From Pedobacter schmidteae (GTDB taxonomy: Bacteria; Bacteroidota; Bacteroidia; Sphingobacteriales; Sphingobacteriaceae): DNA of 64,000 nucleotides. A program made the translations under genes and the position numbers. Positions 1 to 8,725 of the stretch are shown here, one piece after another. The stretch is from assembly GCF_900564155.1 (NCBI RefSeq), contig NZ_LS999839.1, forward strand, positions 2,601,097-2,665,096, in the 5' to 3' direction. Each line of letters opens with the position of its first letter. Positions within the stretch are counted from its first letter, which is position 1. The notes below the pieces were generated by a model that worked only from the letters and a program-made list of their open reading frames with translations, ran no database searches and was not told the origin of the DNA.

Positions 1-465
1 ACCTATCAGGCCGATCAATCGAAAATTGCATTGGCAACCGGTGGTGTATTTGGTAAGGGGCCGGGAAATAGTACGCAGCGTAATTTTTTACCTCACCCTT
101 ATTCCGATTTTATTTTCGCAATTATAGTAGAGGAGTATGGATTGATTGGTGCGATAGCTGTGGTATTGTTATACCTGGTGTTGCTGTATCGATGTGTGCG
201 AATTGTAACCCAAAGCCCGAAAGCCTTTGGGGCTTTATTGGCTGCCGGGTTAAGTTTTAGTCTGACTATACAGGCATTTGCGAACATGGCGGTTGCTGTG
301 GGATTAGGGCCGGTAACAGGTGTTCCCTTGCCATTGGTGAGCATGGGAGGGACATCGATGATATTTACAAGTATAGCTTTTGGCATAATATTGAGTGTAA
401 GTAGGGATGTGGAGGAGCAAGGGAGTAAAAAGGTAATTGTTGGTGAAATACCGGCAATGGCCTAA
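1..465 (+). CDS. ftsW: FtsW, C-terminal part (lipid II polymerase of the septum), cut by window start
   Basis: The reading frame is open from base 1, so the gene starts before the window; about 154 C-terminal residues are visible. They contain the SEDS-family signature GKGPGNSTQ followed by LPHPYSDFIFA and EEYG, then hydrophobic segments (GAIAVVLLYLVLL, AAGLSFSLTIQAFANMAV) and the end motif GVPLPLVSMGGTS, which is typical of FtsW/RodA. FtsW is the membrane peptidoglycan glycosyltransferase of the divisome. A TTG at 31 could be mistaken for a start, but upstream codons (YQADQSKIA) continue the family sequence. The gene lies directly before murG, as in the usual dcw order. FtsW rather than RodA is inferred from this context. 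Confidence 0.95.
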   Translation, partial: TYQADQSKIALATGGVFGKGPGNSTQRNFLPHPYSDFIFAIIVEEYGLIGAIAVVLLYLVLLYRCVRIVTQSPKAFGALLAAGLSFSLTIQAFANMAVAVGLGPVTGVPLPLVSMGGTSMIFTSIAFGIILSVSRDVEEQGSKKVIVGEIPAMA

Positions 466-505
466 AGGAGCAAGGATAGAGGAGCAAAGATTAAAGAAAA
501 AAAAG

Positions 506-1627
506 ATGAGACCAACAAGGGTAATTATTTCAGGAGGCGGTACTGGCGGACATATATTTCCGGCCATATCCATAGCCAATGCGCTAAGGCGTATGGAGCC
601 CGGCTGTGAAATTTTATTTGTTGGTGCAACCGGCCGTATGGAAATGGAAAAAGTTCCGGCGGCAGGATATAAGATTGTCGGTTTAAATATCAGCGGTATC
701 CAAAGAGGGTCCATTGCCAAAAATTTAAGTCTGCCATTTAAACTATTTGGAAGTGTGCGAAAAGCTTTGCAGTTAATCGCTGATTTTAAACCTGATGTAG
801 TTGTAGGCGTAGGTGGGTATGCATCGGGGCCTATATTGTTTGCCGCATCTTTAAAGAAAGTGCCCTACCTGATACAGGAGCAAAATTCATATGCAGGGGT
901 CACTAATAAATGGCTGGGTAAAAAAGCAGCTAAGGTTTGTGTGGCATTTGACGGTATGGAAGCGTTTTTTCCAGCCGGGAGTTTACTTAAAACCGGTAAT
1001 CCGGTGCGTAAAGATGTAGTGGATGTATTGAATAAACATCATGCCGGGGCAGAATTGCTGAAACTGGATCCCTTGAAAAAAACGATTTTGGTGACAGGCG
1101 GCAGTTTGGGTGCACGGACACTAAATAAAAGTATTGAAAAACACATTTTGGATTTGCTGGATGCTGATGTGCAGCTGATCTGGCAAACAGGTAAGTTTTA
1201 TTATAAAGAAATTGTAGAACGTTTGGGTCTTGATTTTAATCCCAATGTAAGGATTTTGGAGTTCTTAAATAAAATGGATCTGGCCTATGCTGCAGCCGAT
1301 GTAATTATTTCGAGGGCTGGTGCAGGCACCATAGCAGAATTGTGTCTGGTTAAAAAGCCGGTTATACTGGTGCCTTCACCGAACGTTGCTGAAGATCATC
1401 AGACTAAAAATGCAATGGCGTTGGTACAACATCAAGCGGCATTGATGATTACCGATAGTTCGGCCGAAGATACTTTGGTAGCTGCTGCTTTGGATCTGTT
1501 GAATGATAAGGAAAAAAGCAAAATGTACGCCGAAAATATTGGTAAAATGGCATTGCCTGATGCCGACAACCTGATTGCACAACAGGTAATGCTGCTAGCC
1601 GGAAAGGAGGTGGACAAATGGAGTTAA
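506..1627 (+). CDS. murG: MurG, UDP-GlcNAc:lipid I N-acetylglucosaminyltransferase
   Basis: A 373-residue GT-B glycosyltransferase that adds GlcNAc to lipid I to make lipid II at the inner face of the cytoplasmic membrane. Family motifs are clear: the N-terminal glycine loop GGGTGGHIFPA, GVGGYASGP, EQNSYAGVTN, the second glycine loop GGSLGAR and the UDP-GlcNAc site SRAGAGTIAEL. I chose the ATG at 506 (MRPTRVIISGGG) because the family begins with few residues before the glycine loop. The frame stays open upstream to 437, but that part is Lys-rich, overlaps the end of ftsW and looks non-coding. The 3' end overlaps murC by 10 bases, which indicates translational coupling in the dcw operon. Confidence 0.96.
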   Translation: MRPTRVIISGGGTGGHIFPAISIANALRRMEPGCEILFVGATGRMEMEKVPAAGYKIVGLNISGIQRGSIAKNLSLPFKLFGSVRKALQLIADFKPDVVVGVGGYASGPILFAASLKKVPYLIQEQNSYAGVTNKWLGKKAAKVCVAFDGMEAFFPAGSLLKTGNPVRKDVVDVLNKHHAGAELLKLDPLKKTILVTGGSLGARTLNKSIEKHILDLLDADVQLIWQTGKFYYKEIVERLGLDFNPNVRILEFLNKMDLAYAAADVIISRAGAGTIAELCLVKKPVILVPSPNVAEDHQTKNAMALVQHQAALMITDSSAEDTLVAAALDLLNDKEKSKMYAENIGKMALPDADNLIAQQVMLLAGKEVDKWS

Positions 1628-2973
1628 GTCATATTCAACGTGTTTATTTTGTAGGTATCGGAGGAATAGGCATGAGTGCCATTGCCCGTTATTTTGCCAA
1701 ACGCGGATGTGTAGTTTGTGGCTACGACAAAACAAGGACGAACCTGACCATTGCATTGGAGCAGGAGGGGATTTTAATATCTTACATGGATGATGATGCG
1801 GTTTTGCCGGCCTCATTTCATGAAAAGGATAAAAATACACTTATTGTATACACGCCAGCTATTCCTAAGGATGCTAACATATTCAACTATTTTAAAAATG
1901 AGGGTTTCATTTTAAAGAAACGTTCGGAGGTTTTAGGAATTATCAGCAAAGGTCAGTTTTGTATTGCTGTAGCCGGTACACATGGTAAAACGACTACTTC
2001 TTCCATTATAGCGCATGTGTTGATAGCTAGTGGTTATGGCTGTACCGCATTTTTAGGGGGTATTGCCAGCAATTACAACAGCAATTTTATCATCGGCGAA
2101 AATAATGTGGTTGTGGTGGAAGCAGATGAGTATGACCGTTCCTTTTTGACGCTGCATCCGGATATTTCGGTGGTGACTTCAATGGATGCTGATCACCTGG
2201 ATATTTATGGTGATGCCGGTCATCTGGAAGAATCTTTCAGGATGTTTGCTGGACAGTTGAAACCAGGTGGTGCTTTATTTGTTAAAAATGGCCTCCCGTT
2301 GGCAAATGGCATCAGCTACAGTGCAGGTTCGCCTTCGCAGGTCAGGGGAGAAAACATTAGGGTGGAAGGCTCGAGATTTGTGTTTGATTATGTAGATGGT
2401 ACAACCGCTATAAACAATATCGGATTGATGTTACCTGGAAAGCATAATGTAGAAAATGCAGTTGCTGCAGTAGCAGTTGCGCTTAAGCTTGGTATAGATC
2501 CTGTTAAAATAAAAAATGCAATTGAATCTTTTAAAGGGGTTAAAAGAAGATTTGAATATATCGTAAATACCCCGGAGCATATTTACATTGACGATTATGC
2601 ACATCATCCGGAGGAACTACGTGCCTGTTTTGACGCAGTAAGGCAATTGTATCCGGAGAAAAAGCTGACGGTTATTTTTCAGCCCCATTTGTTTACGCGG
2701 ACCCGAGATTTTGCAGATGAGTTTGCAAAAGTGCTGAGCTCTGTAGATTGTTTGTTGTTGCTGGAGATTTATCCTGCCCGGGAATTGCCTTTGCCGGGAG
2801 TAAATTCGCAGTTTTTGCTGGACAAGATTACCTTGAAAGCTAAAGAAATCTGTACAAAAGAGAGCGTGCAAAAATATATAAAAGAAAATAAACCCGAACT
2901 GGTTTTGACAGTAGGGGCCGGAGATATAGATACATTGATACAACCATTAAAAGCCATTTTGACCAATGCTTAA
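1618..2973 (+). CDS. murC: MurC, UDP-N-acetylmuramate--L-alanine ligase
   Basis: A 451-residue Mur ligase that adds L-alanine to UDP-MurNAc in the cytoplasm using ATP. The N-terminal Rossmann motif is GIGGIGMSAIA, the ATP P-loop is GTHGKTTT at residues 120-127, and the central domain has VVEADEYDRSF and MDADHLDIYG. The C-terminal domain carries DDYAHHPEE and FQPHLFTRT, both typical of MurC. The length matches the family. It overlaps murG at its start and ftsQ at its end (8 bases), so it is part of a tightly coupled division/cell-wall operon. Confidence 0.97.
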   Translation: MELSHIQRVYFVGIGGIGMSAIARYFAKRGCVVCGYDKTRTNLTIALEQEGILISYMDDDAVLPASFHEKDKNTLIVYTPAIPKDANIFNYFKNEGFILKKRSEVLGIISKGQFCIAVAGTHGKTTTSSIIAHVLIASGYGCTAFLGGIASNYNSNFIIGENNVVVVEADEYDRSFLTLHPDISVVTSMDADHLDIYGDAGHLEESFRMFAGQLKPGGALFVKNGLPLANGISYSAGSPSQVRGENIRVEGSRFVFDYVDGTTAINNIGLMLPGKHNVENAVAAVAVALKLGIDPVKIKNAIESFKGVKRRFEYIVNTPEHIYIDDYAHHPEELRACFDAVRQLYPEKKLTVIFQPHLFTRTRDFADEFAKVLSSVDCLLLLEIYPARELPLPGVNSQFLLDKITLKAKEICTKESVQKYIKENKPELVLTVGAGDIDTLIQPLKAILTNA

Positions 2974-3907
2974 GCGGATAAACTGGAAGTCTGTTTTTAA
3001 ATGTTTTGCCTGGGTTTTTTGCCTGGCAGGACTGGTTGTGCTCATGAGTTTTGTGGACGCAAAGAAGAAGACGGTGCTTTGTACCAATGTTAAAATATTA
3101 ATCCCGGGGGCGGATAATTTTATTGAACGGGAAGAAATTGATGCGATTTTAAAGCAAAGTCAGGGTTCATTGATCGGGCAGAAGCTGACGGGAATTAACC
3201 TGCAGCGCATTGAAAAAAATATTATTGCAAATCCATACATCGCCTATGCTACTGTGTTTGCCGATATGAATGGGGTGATTCAGATTCAGGTGAAGCAGCG
3301 GCAGCCGGTATTAAGGATGATCAATTTGGCCGGTCAGGATTATTACATAGATAGCAATGGGTTAAAAATGCCGGTTTCGCCCAATTTTACGGCAAATGTG
3401 TTGGCTGCAAATGGAAACATCATGGAGCATTTTAGTGGTAAAGTGGATACATTGATTACCAAACTGGCGGTTGATTTATATAAGGTTGCCATGTACGTAA
3501 AGCAGGATACCTTATGGGATGCGCAGGTTGAGCAGCTGTATGTCAATGATGTGAAAGATATTGAGATGATTCCAAGATTGGGAAATCAGCGGATCATTTT
3601 AGGTACGGCCGATTCATTGGAAACAAAGATGAGGAATTTACGTGCTTTTTATAAAAAAGCATTGCCAAAAGTAGGATGGAACACCTATAAAACCATCAAT
3701 GTGAAATACACCAATCAGATTGTTTGTGAAAAGAACAAGATTGATTCCTTAACGGGTGAGGTGATAAAGGACCGCGTTGCGAGCAGCGCAAAACCGATAA
3801 AAAAAGCTATTGATTCTGCTACTAACAATCAGGTCGCAGCCGAGAAGCCGCAGGCGAATAGTGATAAAAAAGAAAAAGTTAAAACAGATACCAGGAAAAA
3901 TAATTAA
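2966..3907 (+). CDS. ftsQ: FtsQ-like cell division protein
   Basis: A 313-residue bitopic membrane protein. After a short basic cytoplasmic tail there is one membrane helix (about residues 12-28), then a POTRA-like segment with FIEREEIDAIL and LQRIEKNIIANPYIAYATV, then the beta region. FtsQ connects early and late divisome proteins in the periplasm. The last 60 or so residues are rich in Lys, Asp and Asn and low in complexity (AEKPQANSDKKEKVKTD), an extension not seen in proteobacterial FtsQ. Sequence conservation in this family is low, so the call also rests on position: between murC (overlap of 8) and ftsA. Confidence 0.9.
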   Translation: MLKRINWKSVFKCFAWVFCLAGLVVLMSFVDAKKKTVLCTNVKILIPGADNFIEREEIDAILKQSQGSLIGQKLTGINLQRIEKNIIANPYIAYATVFADMNGVIQIQVKQRQPVLRMINLAGQDYYIDSNGLKMPVSPNFTANVLAANGNIMEHFSGKVDTLITKLAVDLYKVAMYVKQDTLWDAQVEQLYVNDVKDIEMIPRLGNQRIILGTADSLETKMRNLRAFYKKALPKVGWNTYKTINVKYTNQIVCEKNKIDSLTGEVIKDRVASSAKPIKKAIDSATNNQVAAEKPQANSDKKEKVKTDTRKNN

Positions 3908-3931
3908 TAAACTCAACAAATCGATATAGTT

Positions 3932-5293
3932 ATGGGCAAAGAAAAATCTACCATTCAGTCTCCAATAGTAGTCGGATTAGACATCGGTACTACTAAAATC
4001 TGTGTGATCGTCGGTCGTAGAACACAGCATGGAAAAATAGAAGTATTAGGAATAGGAAAAGCAGAGTCGGCAGGGGTTACCCGTGGAGTGGTTTCTAATA
4101 TTCAGAAAACAGTTCAAGGCATATCTCAGGCCGTTGAACTGGCAAGCGGGCAGTCAAATGTTGAAATCCGCGTTGTGAATGTAGGTATTGCCGGACAGCA
4201 TATCAAGAGTTTGCAACATAGGGGGATTTTAACCCGACGCGAGCTGAATAGTGAAATTGGGAAAAAAGATATCGATAAGTTGATTGATGATATGTTTAAA
4301 CTGGTGATGCCACCGGGAGAAGAAATTATCCATGTTTTGCCACAGGAATTTACCATCGACAATGAGCCGGGAGTAAAAGATCCGATTGGTATGGCTGGAG
4401 TGCGTTTGGAAGCTAATTTCCATATCATTTCAGGTCAGGTAACCGCGGTAAAAAATATCATGAGGTGTGTAACCAATGCCGGGTTGCAAACTCAGGAATT
4501 GATATTAGAGCCATTGGCTTCTTCAGAATCGGTGTTGAGCGACGAAGAAAAAGAAGCCGGTATTGCCCTGGTTGATATTGGTGGTGGTACTACTGATATC
4601 GCTATTTTCCATGAAGGTATTATCCGTCATACTGCTGTAATTCCTTTTGGTGGTAACAGCGTTACAGAAGATATCCGTGAAGGCTGTTCTGTAATGAGAA
4701 ACCAGGCTGAACTGTTGAAGACCCGTTTCGGATCGGCCCTGGCAGAAGAAAATAAAGAGAATGAGATCATTTGTGTTCCTGGCTTGAGAGGCAGGGAACC
4801 AAAGGAGATTTCGGTAAAAAACCTTGCTTATGTAATTCAGGCCCGTATGGAAGAAATCATTGAGCATGTTTATTACGAAATTAAATCGTCGGGGTACGAG
4901 AAAAAGTTGATTGGTGGAGTAGTGATTACTGGTGGTGGTGCTTTGTTGAAACATCTGTCTCAGTTGGTAGAGTATGTGACCGGTTTAGATTGCCGTGTTG
5001 GGTATCCGAATGAGCACTTGTCAAAATATGAAGACATGGCAAAGATCATTTATGATGACCTGAAAAGTCCGATGTATGCAACCAGTGTTGGCTTGCTGAT
5101 TAAAGGTATACAGAAAGCCGAAGAGTTATTGGAAGAAATGAAACAGCCTGGTGTTTTTGTGGAAAAACCTAAGGATGTTAAAGAGAAAACCAAGCGTTCG
5201 GGTGGTGGATTGTTTGATAAACTCCTGGCCAAAACCAAGGATTTCATCAAAGATGACATGAATGTAAGTGATGAAGATTATATAAAACCGTAA
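3932..5293 (+). CDS. ftsA: FtsA, actin-like membrane tether of FtsZ
   Basis: A 453-residue actin-fold ATPase that recruits FtsZ to the membrane. Visible motifs are phosphate 1 (GLDIGTTKICVIVG), phosphate 2 (ALVDIGGGTTDIA) and the adenosine motif (VITGGGALLKHL). The C-terminus (SGGGLFDKLLAKTKDFIK) is the expected amphipathic membrane-targeting helix, here followed by a further acidic tail of about 15 residues. The gene is 24 bases after ftsQ and 129 bases before ftsZ; that gap is larger than the others in the cluster and holds DnaA-box-like sites. Confidence 0.97.
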   Translation: MGKEKSTIQSPIVVGLDIGTTKICVIVGRRTQHGKIEVLGIGKAESAGVTRGVVSNIQKTVQGISQAVELASGQSNVEIRVVNVGIAGQHIKSLQHRGILTRRELNSEIGKKDIDKLIDDMFKLVMPPGEEIIHVLPQEFTIDNEPGVKDPIGMAGVRLEANFHIISGQVTAVKNIMRCVTNAGLQTQELILEPLASSESVLSDEEKEAGIALVDIGGGTTDIAIFHEGIIRHTAVIPFGGNSVTEDIREGCSVMRNQAELLKTRFGSALAEENKENEIICVPGLRGREPKEISVKNLAYVIQARMEEIIEHVYYEIKSSGYEKKLIGGVVITGGGALLKHLSQLVEYVTGLDCRVGYPNEHLSKYEDMAKIIYDDLKSPMYATSVGLLIKGIQKAEELLEEMKQPGVFVEKPKDVKEKTKRSGGGLFDKLLAKTKDFIKDDMNVSDEDYIKP

Positions 5294-5296
5294 TAT

Positions 5297-5343
5297 TTTT
5301 CCACAAAAAGTGATTTTTCCACATTTTCAACATTTGTGGAAAA
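5297..5343. promoter_or_regulatory. Three DnaA-box-like 9-mers between ftsA and ftsZ
   Basis: TTTTCCACA occurs at 5297-5305 and 5315-5323 on the plus strand and inverted (TGTGGAAAA) at 5335-5343. All fit the general DnaA box form TTWTNCACA. The second and third copies could also form a 9-bp hairpin with an 11-base loop, but no T-tract follows, so it does not look like a normal terminator. A role in timing ftsZ expression is inference; DnaA control of ftsZ is known in other bacteria. Confidence 0.45.
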
Positions 5344-5422
5344 CGCCTGTTAAAAAAGTGTTAATATTACATAGGTAGATGAACAGGAAAAACGAATTTT
5401 TAAATAACTGATTCATAAAGAT

Positions 5423-7057
5423 ATGCAGTTCGAAATGTTAAAAGATAAGTCATCAATCATCAAGGTAATTGGTGTTGGTGGCGGTGGTGGTAATGCGGTA
5501 AACCATATGTACCGTCAAGGAATTACTGGTGTAGACTTTATTATTTGTAATACAGATGCCCAGGCTTTAGAGTTTAGCCCTATTCCAAATAAGGTGCAGT
5601 TGGGGGCCAGTTTGACCGAAGGTATGGGTGCAGGCTCGATCCCTGAGGTTGGAAAGAACTCGGCGATAGAGAATATTGATGACATCAAACAAATGCTTGG
5701 CAGCACAACAAAAATGTTGTTTATAACTGCCGGTATGGGTGGTGGAACGGGTACTGGTGCTAGTCCGATTATTGCCAAAGCCGCAAAAGAACTGGATATT
5801 TTAACGGTTGCCATTGTGACTACACCTTTTTCTTTTGAAGGAAAAAGACGCAAGATGCAGGCAAACGATGGATTGGACGAACTGAAAAAATATGTGGATT
5901 CTTACCTGGTCATCTCCAACGACAGGCTCCGCGAAATTTTTGGTAACTTGACTTTAGGTTCTGCATTTTCGCAAGCTGATGATATTTTGACAACCGCCGC
6001 AAAAGGTATCGCCGAGATCATTACTGTTCCGGGATATATCAACGTGGATTTTAAAGATGTGCGTACCGTTATGAAAGATAGCGGTGTATCTATTATGGGT
6101 AGTTTTGCCTGTGACGGAGAGAACAGAGCTTTAAATGCTGTTGAAGGTGCATTGGCCTCGCCATTGTTGAAAGATAGTGAAATTGAAGGTGCAAGATATA
6201 TCTTGTTGAACATTAGTTCGGGAATACGTGAAGTGACGATGGACGAGGTGACCATCATCACAGATTATATTCAGGATAAAGCCGGTCTTTCTGCCGACCT
6301 GATCTGGGGTAACTGTATTGACGAAAGTCTGGAAGATAAATTATCGGTGACGATTATTGCTACAGGTTTCCAAACTACGGAACAACGTGATGAGGAAAGA
6401 AAGAATGTGAAGAAGATTTCTATGCTTACACCTGAAGAAGCACCGTTGGTAAGACCAGTAGAACCGGTAAACTCATTTATTGAGCCTAAAGCGCCTGTTT
6501 ATACCAATGAGCCGGTAATGAAAGCCAAAGAGACGACCAAGCAGTCGGACCTTTTTGGTGACCTGTTTAACGTGAGTAAAAACCGCAGTGCGGAGGAGCC
6601 TTCAAATGTCGTGATCAAACATACCCTGATTGAGGAAGAAGCTCCTTTGGAAGAAGCTCCAAAAGAGTCTGGCTTTGAATTTGAAATTAAAGTAGCTGAA
6701 ACAGATTTTGTGTTCGAAACACCAGCTGTGGTTTTCAATAATGATATTGTTCCGCAAAAAGAAGAGGTGGCCGAAGCTGGAGCTGATGATGATAAAAATG
6801 ATGAATCGATAGAAGATCAGTTAAGGAAATCTAAAGAAAGGATTCTTAGACTCAAAGATTTGAGTATGAAGTTGCGCACCAGTAATGGTTTACAGGAGCT
6901 GGAAAACGAACCTGCTTATAAACGTAAACAAATGCAGTTGCAGCAAGTTCAGCATTCATCAGAATCTCAGGTGTCCAGGTTTACTTTAAGTAATGATGAA
7001 GATGGATCTACTGAGATCAGACCAAATAATTCATTCCTTCACGATAATGTTGATTAA
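5423..7057 (+). CDS. ftsZ: FtsZ, tubulin-like division GTPase
   Basis: A 544-residue FtsZ. The GTP-binding core covers about residues 1-320, with GVGGGGGNAVNHM near the start, the tubulin signature GGGTGTGASP, and NDRLREIFG. It is much longer than the roughly 380 residues of E. coli FtsZ because of a C-terminal linker of about 200 residues, rich in Glu, Pro and Lys, with a predicted coiled segment (IEDQLRKSKERILRLKDLSMKLR). The extreme C-terminus (PNNSFLHDNVD) probably acts as the conserved peptide that binds FtsA. Such long linkers are usual in Bacteroidota. A hairpin terminator follows at 7080-7111, closing the dcw cluster. Confidence 0.97.
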   Translation: MQFEMLKDKSSIIKVIGVGGGGGNAVNHMYRQGITGVDFIICNTDAQALEFSPIPNKVQLGASLTEGMGAGSIPEVGKNSAIENIDDIKQMLGSTTKMLFITAGMGGGTGTGASPIIAKAAKELDILTVAIVTTPFSFEGKRRKMQANDGLDELKKYVDSYLVISNDRLREIFGNLTLGSAFSQADDILTTAAKGIAEIITVPGYINVDFKDVRTVMKDSGVSIMGSFACDGENRALNAVEGALASPLLKDSEIEGARYILLNISSGIREVTMDEVTIITDYIQDKAGLSADLIWGNCIDESLEDKLSVTIIATGFQTTEQRDEERKNVKKISMLTPEEAPLVRPVEPVNSFIEPKAPVYTNEPVMKAKETTKQSDLFGDLFNVSKNRSAEEPSNVVIKHTLIEEEAPLEEAPKESGFEFEIKVAETDFVFETPAVVFNNDIVPQKEEVAEAGADDDKNDESIEDQLRKSKERILRLKDLSMKLRTSNGLQELENEPAYKRKQMQLQQVQHSSESQVSRFTLSNDEDGSTEIRPNNSFLHDNVD

Positions 7058-7079
7058 TTTCAGCATTTAATGGAATTTC

Positions 7080-7111
7080 AAAAGCCTTAACAATACTGTT
7101 GAGGCTTTTTG
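7080..7111 (+). terminator. Rho-independent terminator after ftsZ
   Basis: The stem AAAAGCCT (7080-7087) pairs with AGGCTTTT (7102-7109), with an inner AAC/GTT pairing and a T-run at the 3' side. It lies 22 bases after the ftsZ stop. Confidence 0.75.
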
Positions 7112-7155
7112 GTGTCAAAGCCGTTACATTCATATGATCGGGCCTGGAAGGCTAA

Positions 7156-7189
7156 TTGTTGGATATCAGGTATATTAAACCTAAATTTG
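7156..7189 (+). promoter_or_regulatory. Bacteroidota-type promoter for the oxoamine synthase gene
   Basis: The -7 element TAAATTTG (7182-7189) fits TAnnTTTG exactly. TTG triplets at 7156-7158 and 7159-7161 provide the -33 element at 23 or 20 bases spacing. Transcription would start near 7196, about 27 bases before the TTG start codon at 7223. Confidence 0.5.
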
Positions 7190-7222
7190 CAAAAAAAATA
7201 ATAACTTAAAATACATATAACA

Positions 7223-8464
7223 TTGGATATTTTTGAAAAGATAGCAAAACACATGGGACCAATTGGACAACACCATAAATGGTCTCATGGATATTTCTCA
7301 TTTCCTAAATTAGAAGGCGATATAGCTCCCCACATGAATTTTCGTGGCAAAGAGCACTTGGTGTGGAGTTTAAATAATTATTTGGGTTTAGCCAATCACC
7401 CGGAGGTAAGGGAGGCAGACAGACAAGGAGCTGTCGACTTTGGAATGGCTTATCCTATGGGGGCCAGGATGATGTCCGGTAACTCTAAATATCACGAGCA
7501 ATTGGAGCAGGAACTTGCCGCTTTTGTTGGTAAACCGGATGCTTTCCTTTTAAATTATGGTTACCAGGGCATGGTGTCTATTATCGACAGTCTGGTGGAC
7601 AGAAACGATGTGATTGTATATGATGCAGAATCTCACGCCTGCATTATTGATGGTTTGCGTTTGCACATGGGAAAACGTTTTGTGTACAAACACAATGATA
7701 TTGACAGTGCACGTAAGCAATTGGAAAGAGCAACTAAATTAGTTGAGCAGAGTGGTGGAGGTATTTTGGTGATTACCGAAGGTGTTTTTGGCATGTCGGG
7801 AGCACAAGGCAAGTTAAAGGAACTGGTTGATTTAAAGCAGGAGTTTAATTTCCGTTTGTTAATTGATGATGCACATGGTTTTGGTACAATGGGTCCAACA
7901 GGGGCCGGTACGCACGAGGAGCAGAACTGTATTGAAGGTGTAGACGTTTACTTTGGTACTTTTGCCAAATCTATGGCCGGCATAGGTGCTTTCGTTGCTT
8001 CTACCGAAGAGATGACTAATTTTTTCAGGTATAACATGCGTTCTCAGACCTTTGCTAAGGCATTGCCAATGCCAATGGTGATCGGTTTGTTGAAGCGTTT
8101 GGAGCTGCTTAAAAACAGTCCTGAATTAAGAGAAAAATTATGGAATGTAGCCACTACGCTGCAGAAAGGTTTAAGAGATCGTGGCTTCGATTTGGGCGTA
8201 ACCAATACGATGGTTACACCGGTATTCCTTAAAGGCGAATTGCTGGAAGCTACCGCATTGACTATGGACTTGCGTGAAAACTATGGTATATTCTGCTCTA
8301 TTGTAGTGTATCCGGTTATTCCTAAAGGCTTAATCGAGTTGAGATTGATCCCAACTGCGGTTCATACCATGGAAGATGTACAGCGTACACTGGACGCATT
8401 TAGCGAAGTGTCCGAGAAATTGAAAAACGGATATTATAAGGAAAATCAGTTTTCCATAGCCTAA
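7223..8464 (+). CDS. Alpha-oxoamine synthase family PLP enzyme (KBL/BioF/SPT-like)
   Basis: A 413-residue fold-type I PLP enzyme. Visible are NNYLGLANHP, the cofactor-stacking SHACIIDG, the aspartate motif DDAHGFG (215-221) and the Schiff-base lysine in GTFAKSM (Lys249). Relatives condense an amino acid with an acyl-CoA: 2-amino-3-ketobutyrate ligase, 8-amino-7-oxononanoate synthase or serine palmitoyltransferase. The active-site stretch differs from the GTFSKSLAS usual in bacterial SPT, so the substrate is open. No in-frame ATG exists between an upstream stop at 7202 and the TTG at 7223, so I take TTG as the start. No biotin or threonine-degradation gene is adjacent; sphingolipid synthesis would suit a Sphingobacteriaceae host but is inference. 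Confidence 0.85.
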   Translation: MDIFEKIAKHMGPIGQHHKWSHGYFSFPKLEGDIAPHMNFRGKEHLVWSLNNYLGLANHPEVREADRQGAVDFGMAYPMGARMMSGNSKYHEQLEQELAAFVGKPDAFLLNYGYQGMVSIIDSLVDRNDVIVYDAESHACIIDGLRLHMGKRFVYKHNDIDSARKQLERATKLVEQSGGGILVITEGVFGMSGAQGKLKELVDLKQEFNFRLLIDDAHGFGTMGPTGAGTHEEQNCIEGVDVYFGTFAKSMAGIGAFVASTEEMTNFFRYNMRSQTFAKALPMPMVIGLLKRLELLKNSPELREKLWNVATTLQKGLRDRGFDLGVTNTMVTPVFLKGELLEATALTMDLRENYGIFCSIVVYPVIPKGLIELRLIPTAVHTMEDVQRTLDAFSEVSEKLKNGYYKENQFSIA

Positions 8465-8471
8465 TATTTTA

Positions 8472-8521
8472 ACAACATAAAAAGGGCCTTTATAGATCTA
8501 TAAAGGCCCTTTTTATGTTGT
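8472..8521. terminator. Very long perfect palindromic terminator
   Basis: The 50 bases are a perfect inverted repeat centred between 8496 and 8497 (AGATCT core) with no unpaired loop in the DNA. The RNA would form a stem of more than 20 pairs ending in CCCTTTTTA. It starts 8 bases after the preceding stop and has A- and T-rich arms, so it can act in both directions. Confidence 0.8.
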
Positions 8522-8725
8522 CTTGTTTTATAATTGCTTAAAAATCAGGGTGATGAACGAATAAAATCGATGATAATTGTTTATAACCCCTCAGAATGTG
8601 GAAAAAAAGAGGGTTTTCGCCTATTTATTTGTTGTTGTAAAAATTCGTTTATTAAAATAAACATCTTATTTTAGTAATAGAGTATTAATCAAAACCTTAA
8701 AGAACTAAAAGGAGTAAAATTAACG

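Noticed and set aside
31..465. FtsW as a complete gene starting at TTG 31
   Set aside because: Upstream codons to base 1 continue the conserved FtsW sequence, so it is the C-terminal part of a longer gene.
304..720. Minus-strand ORF of 138 residues opposite ftsW and murG
   Set aside because: It is the complement of two well-conserved genes and has no family motif.
4126..4954. Several minus-strand ORFs of 64-143 residues inside ftsA
   Set aside because: They are shadows of the ftsA frame with no start context or recognisable sequence.
5315..5343. Terminator between ftsA and ftsZ
   Set aside because: The 9-bp inverted repeat is not followed by a T-run and its arms equal DnaA-box-like 9-mers, so a protein site seems more likely.
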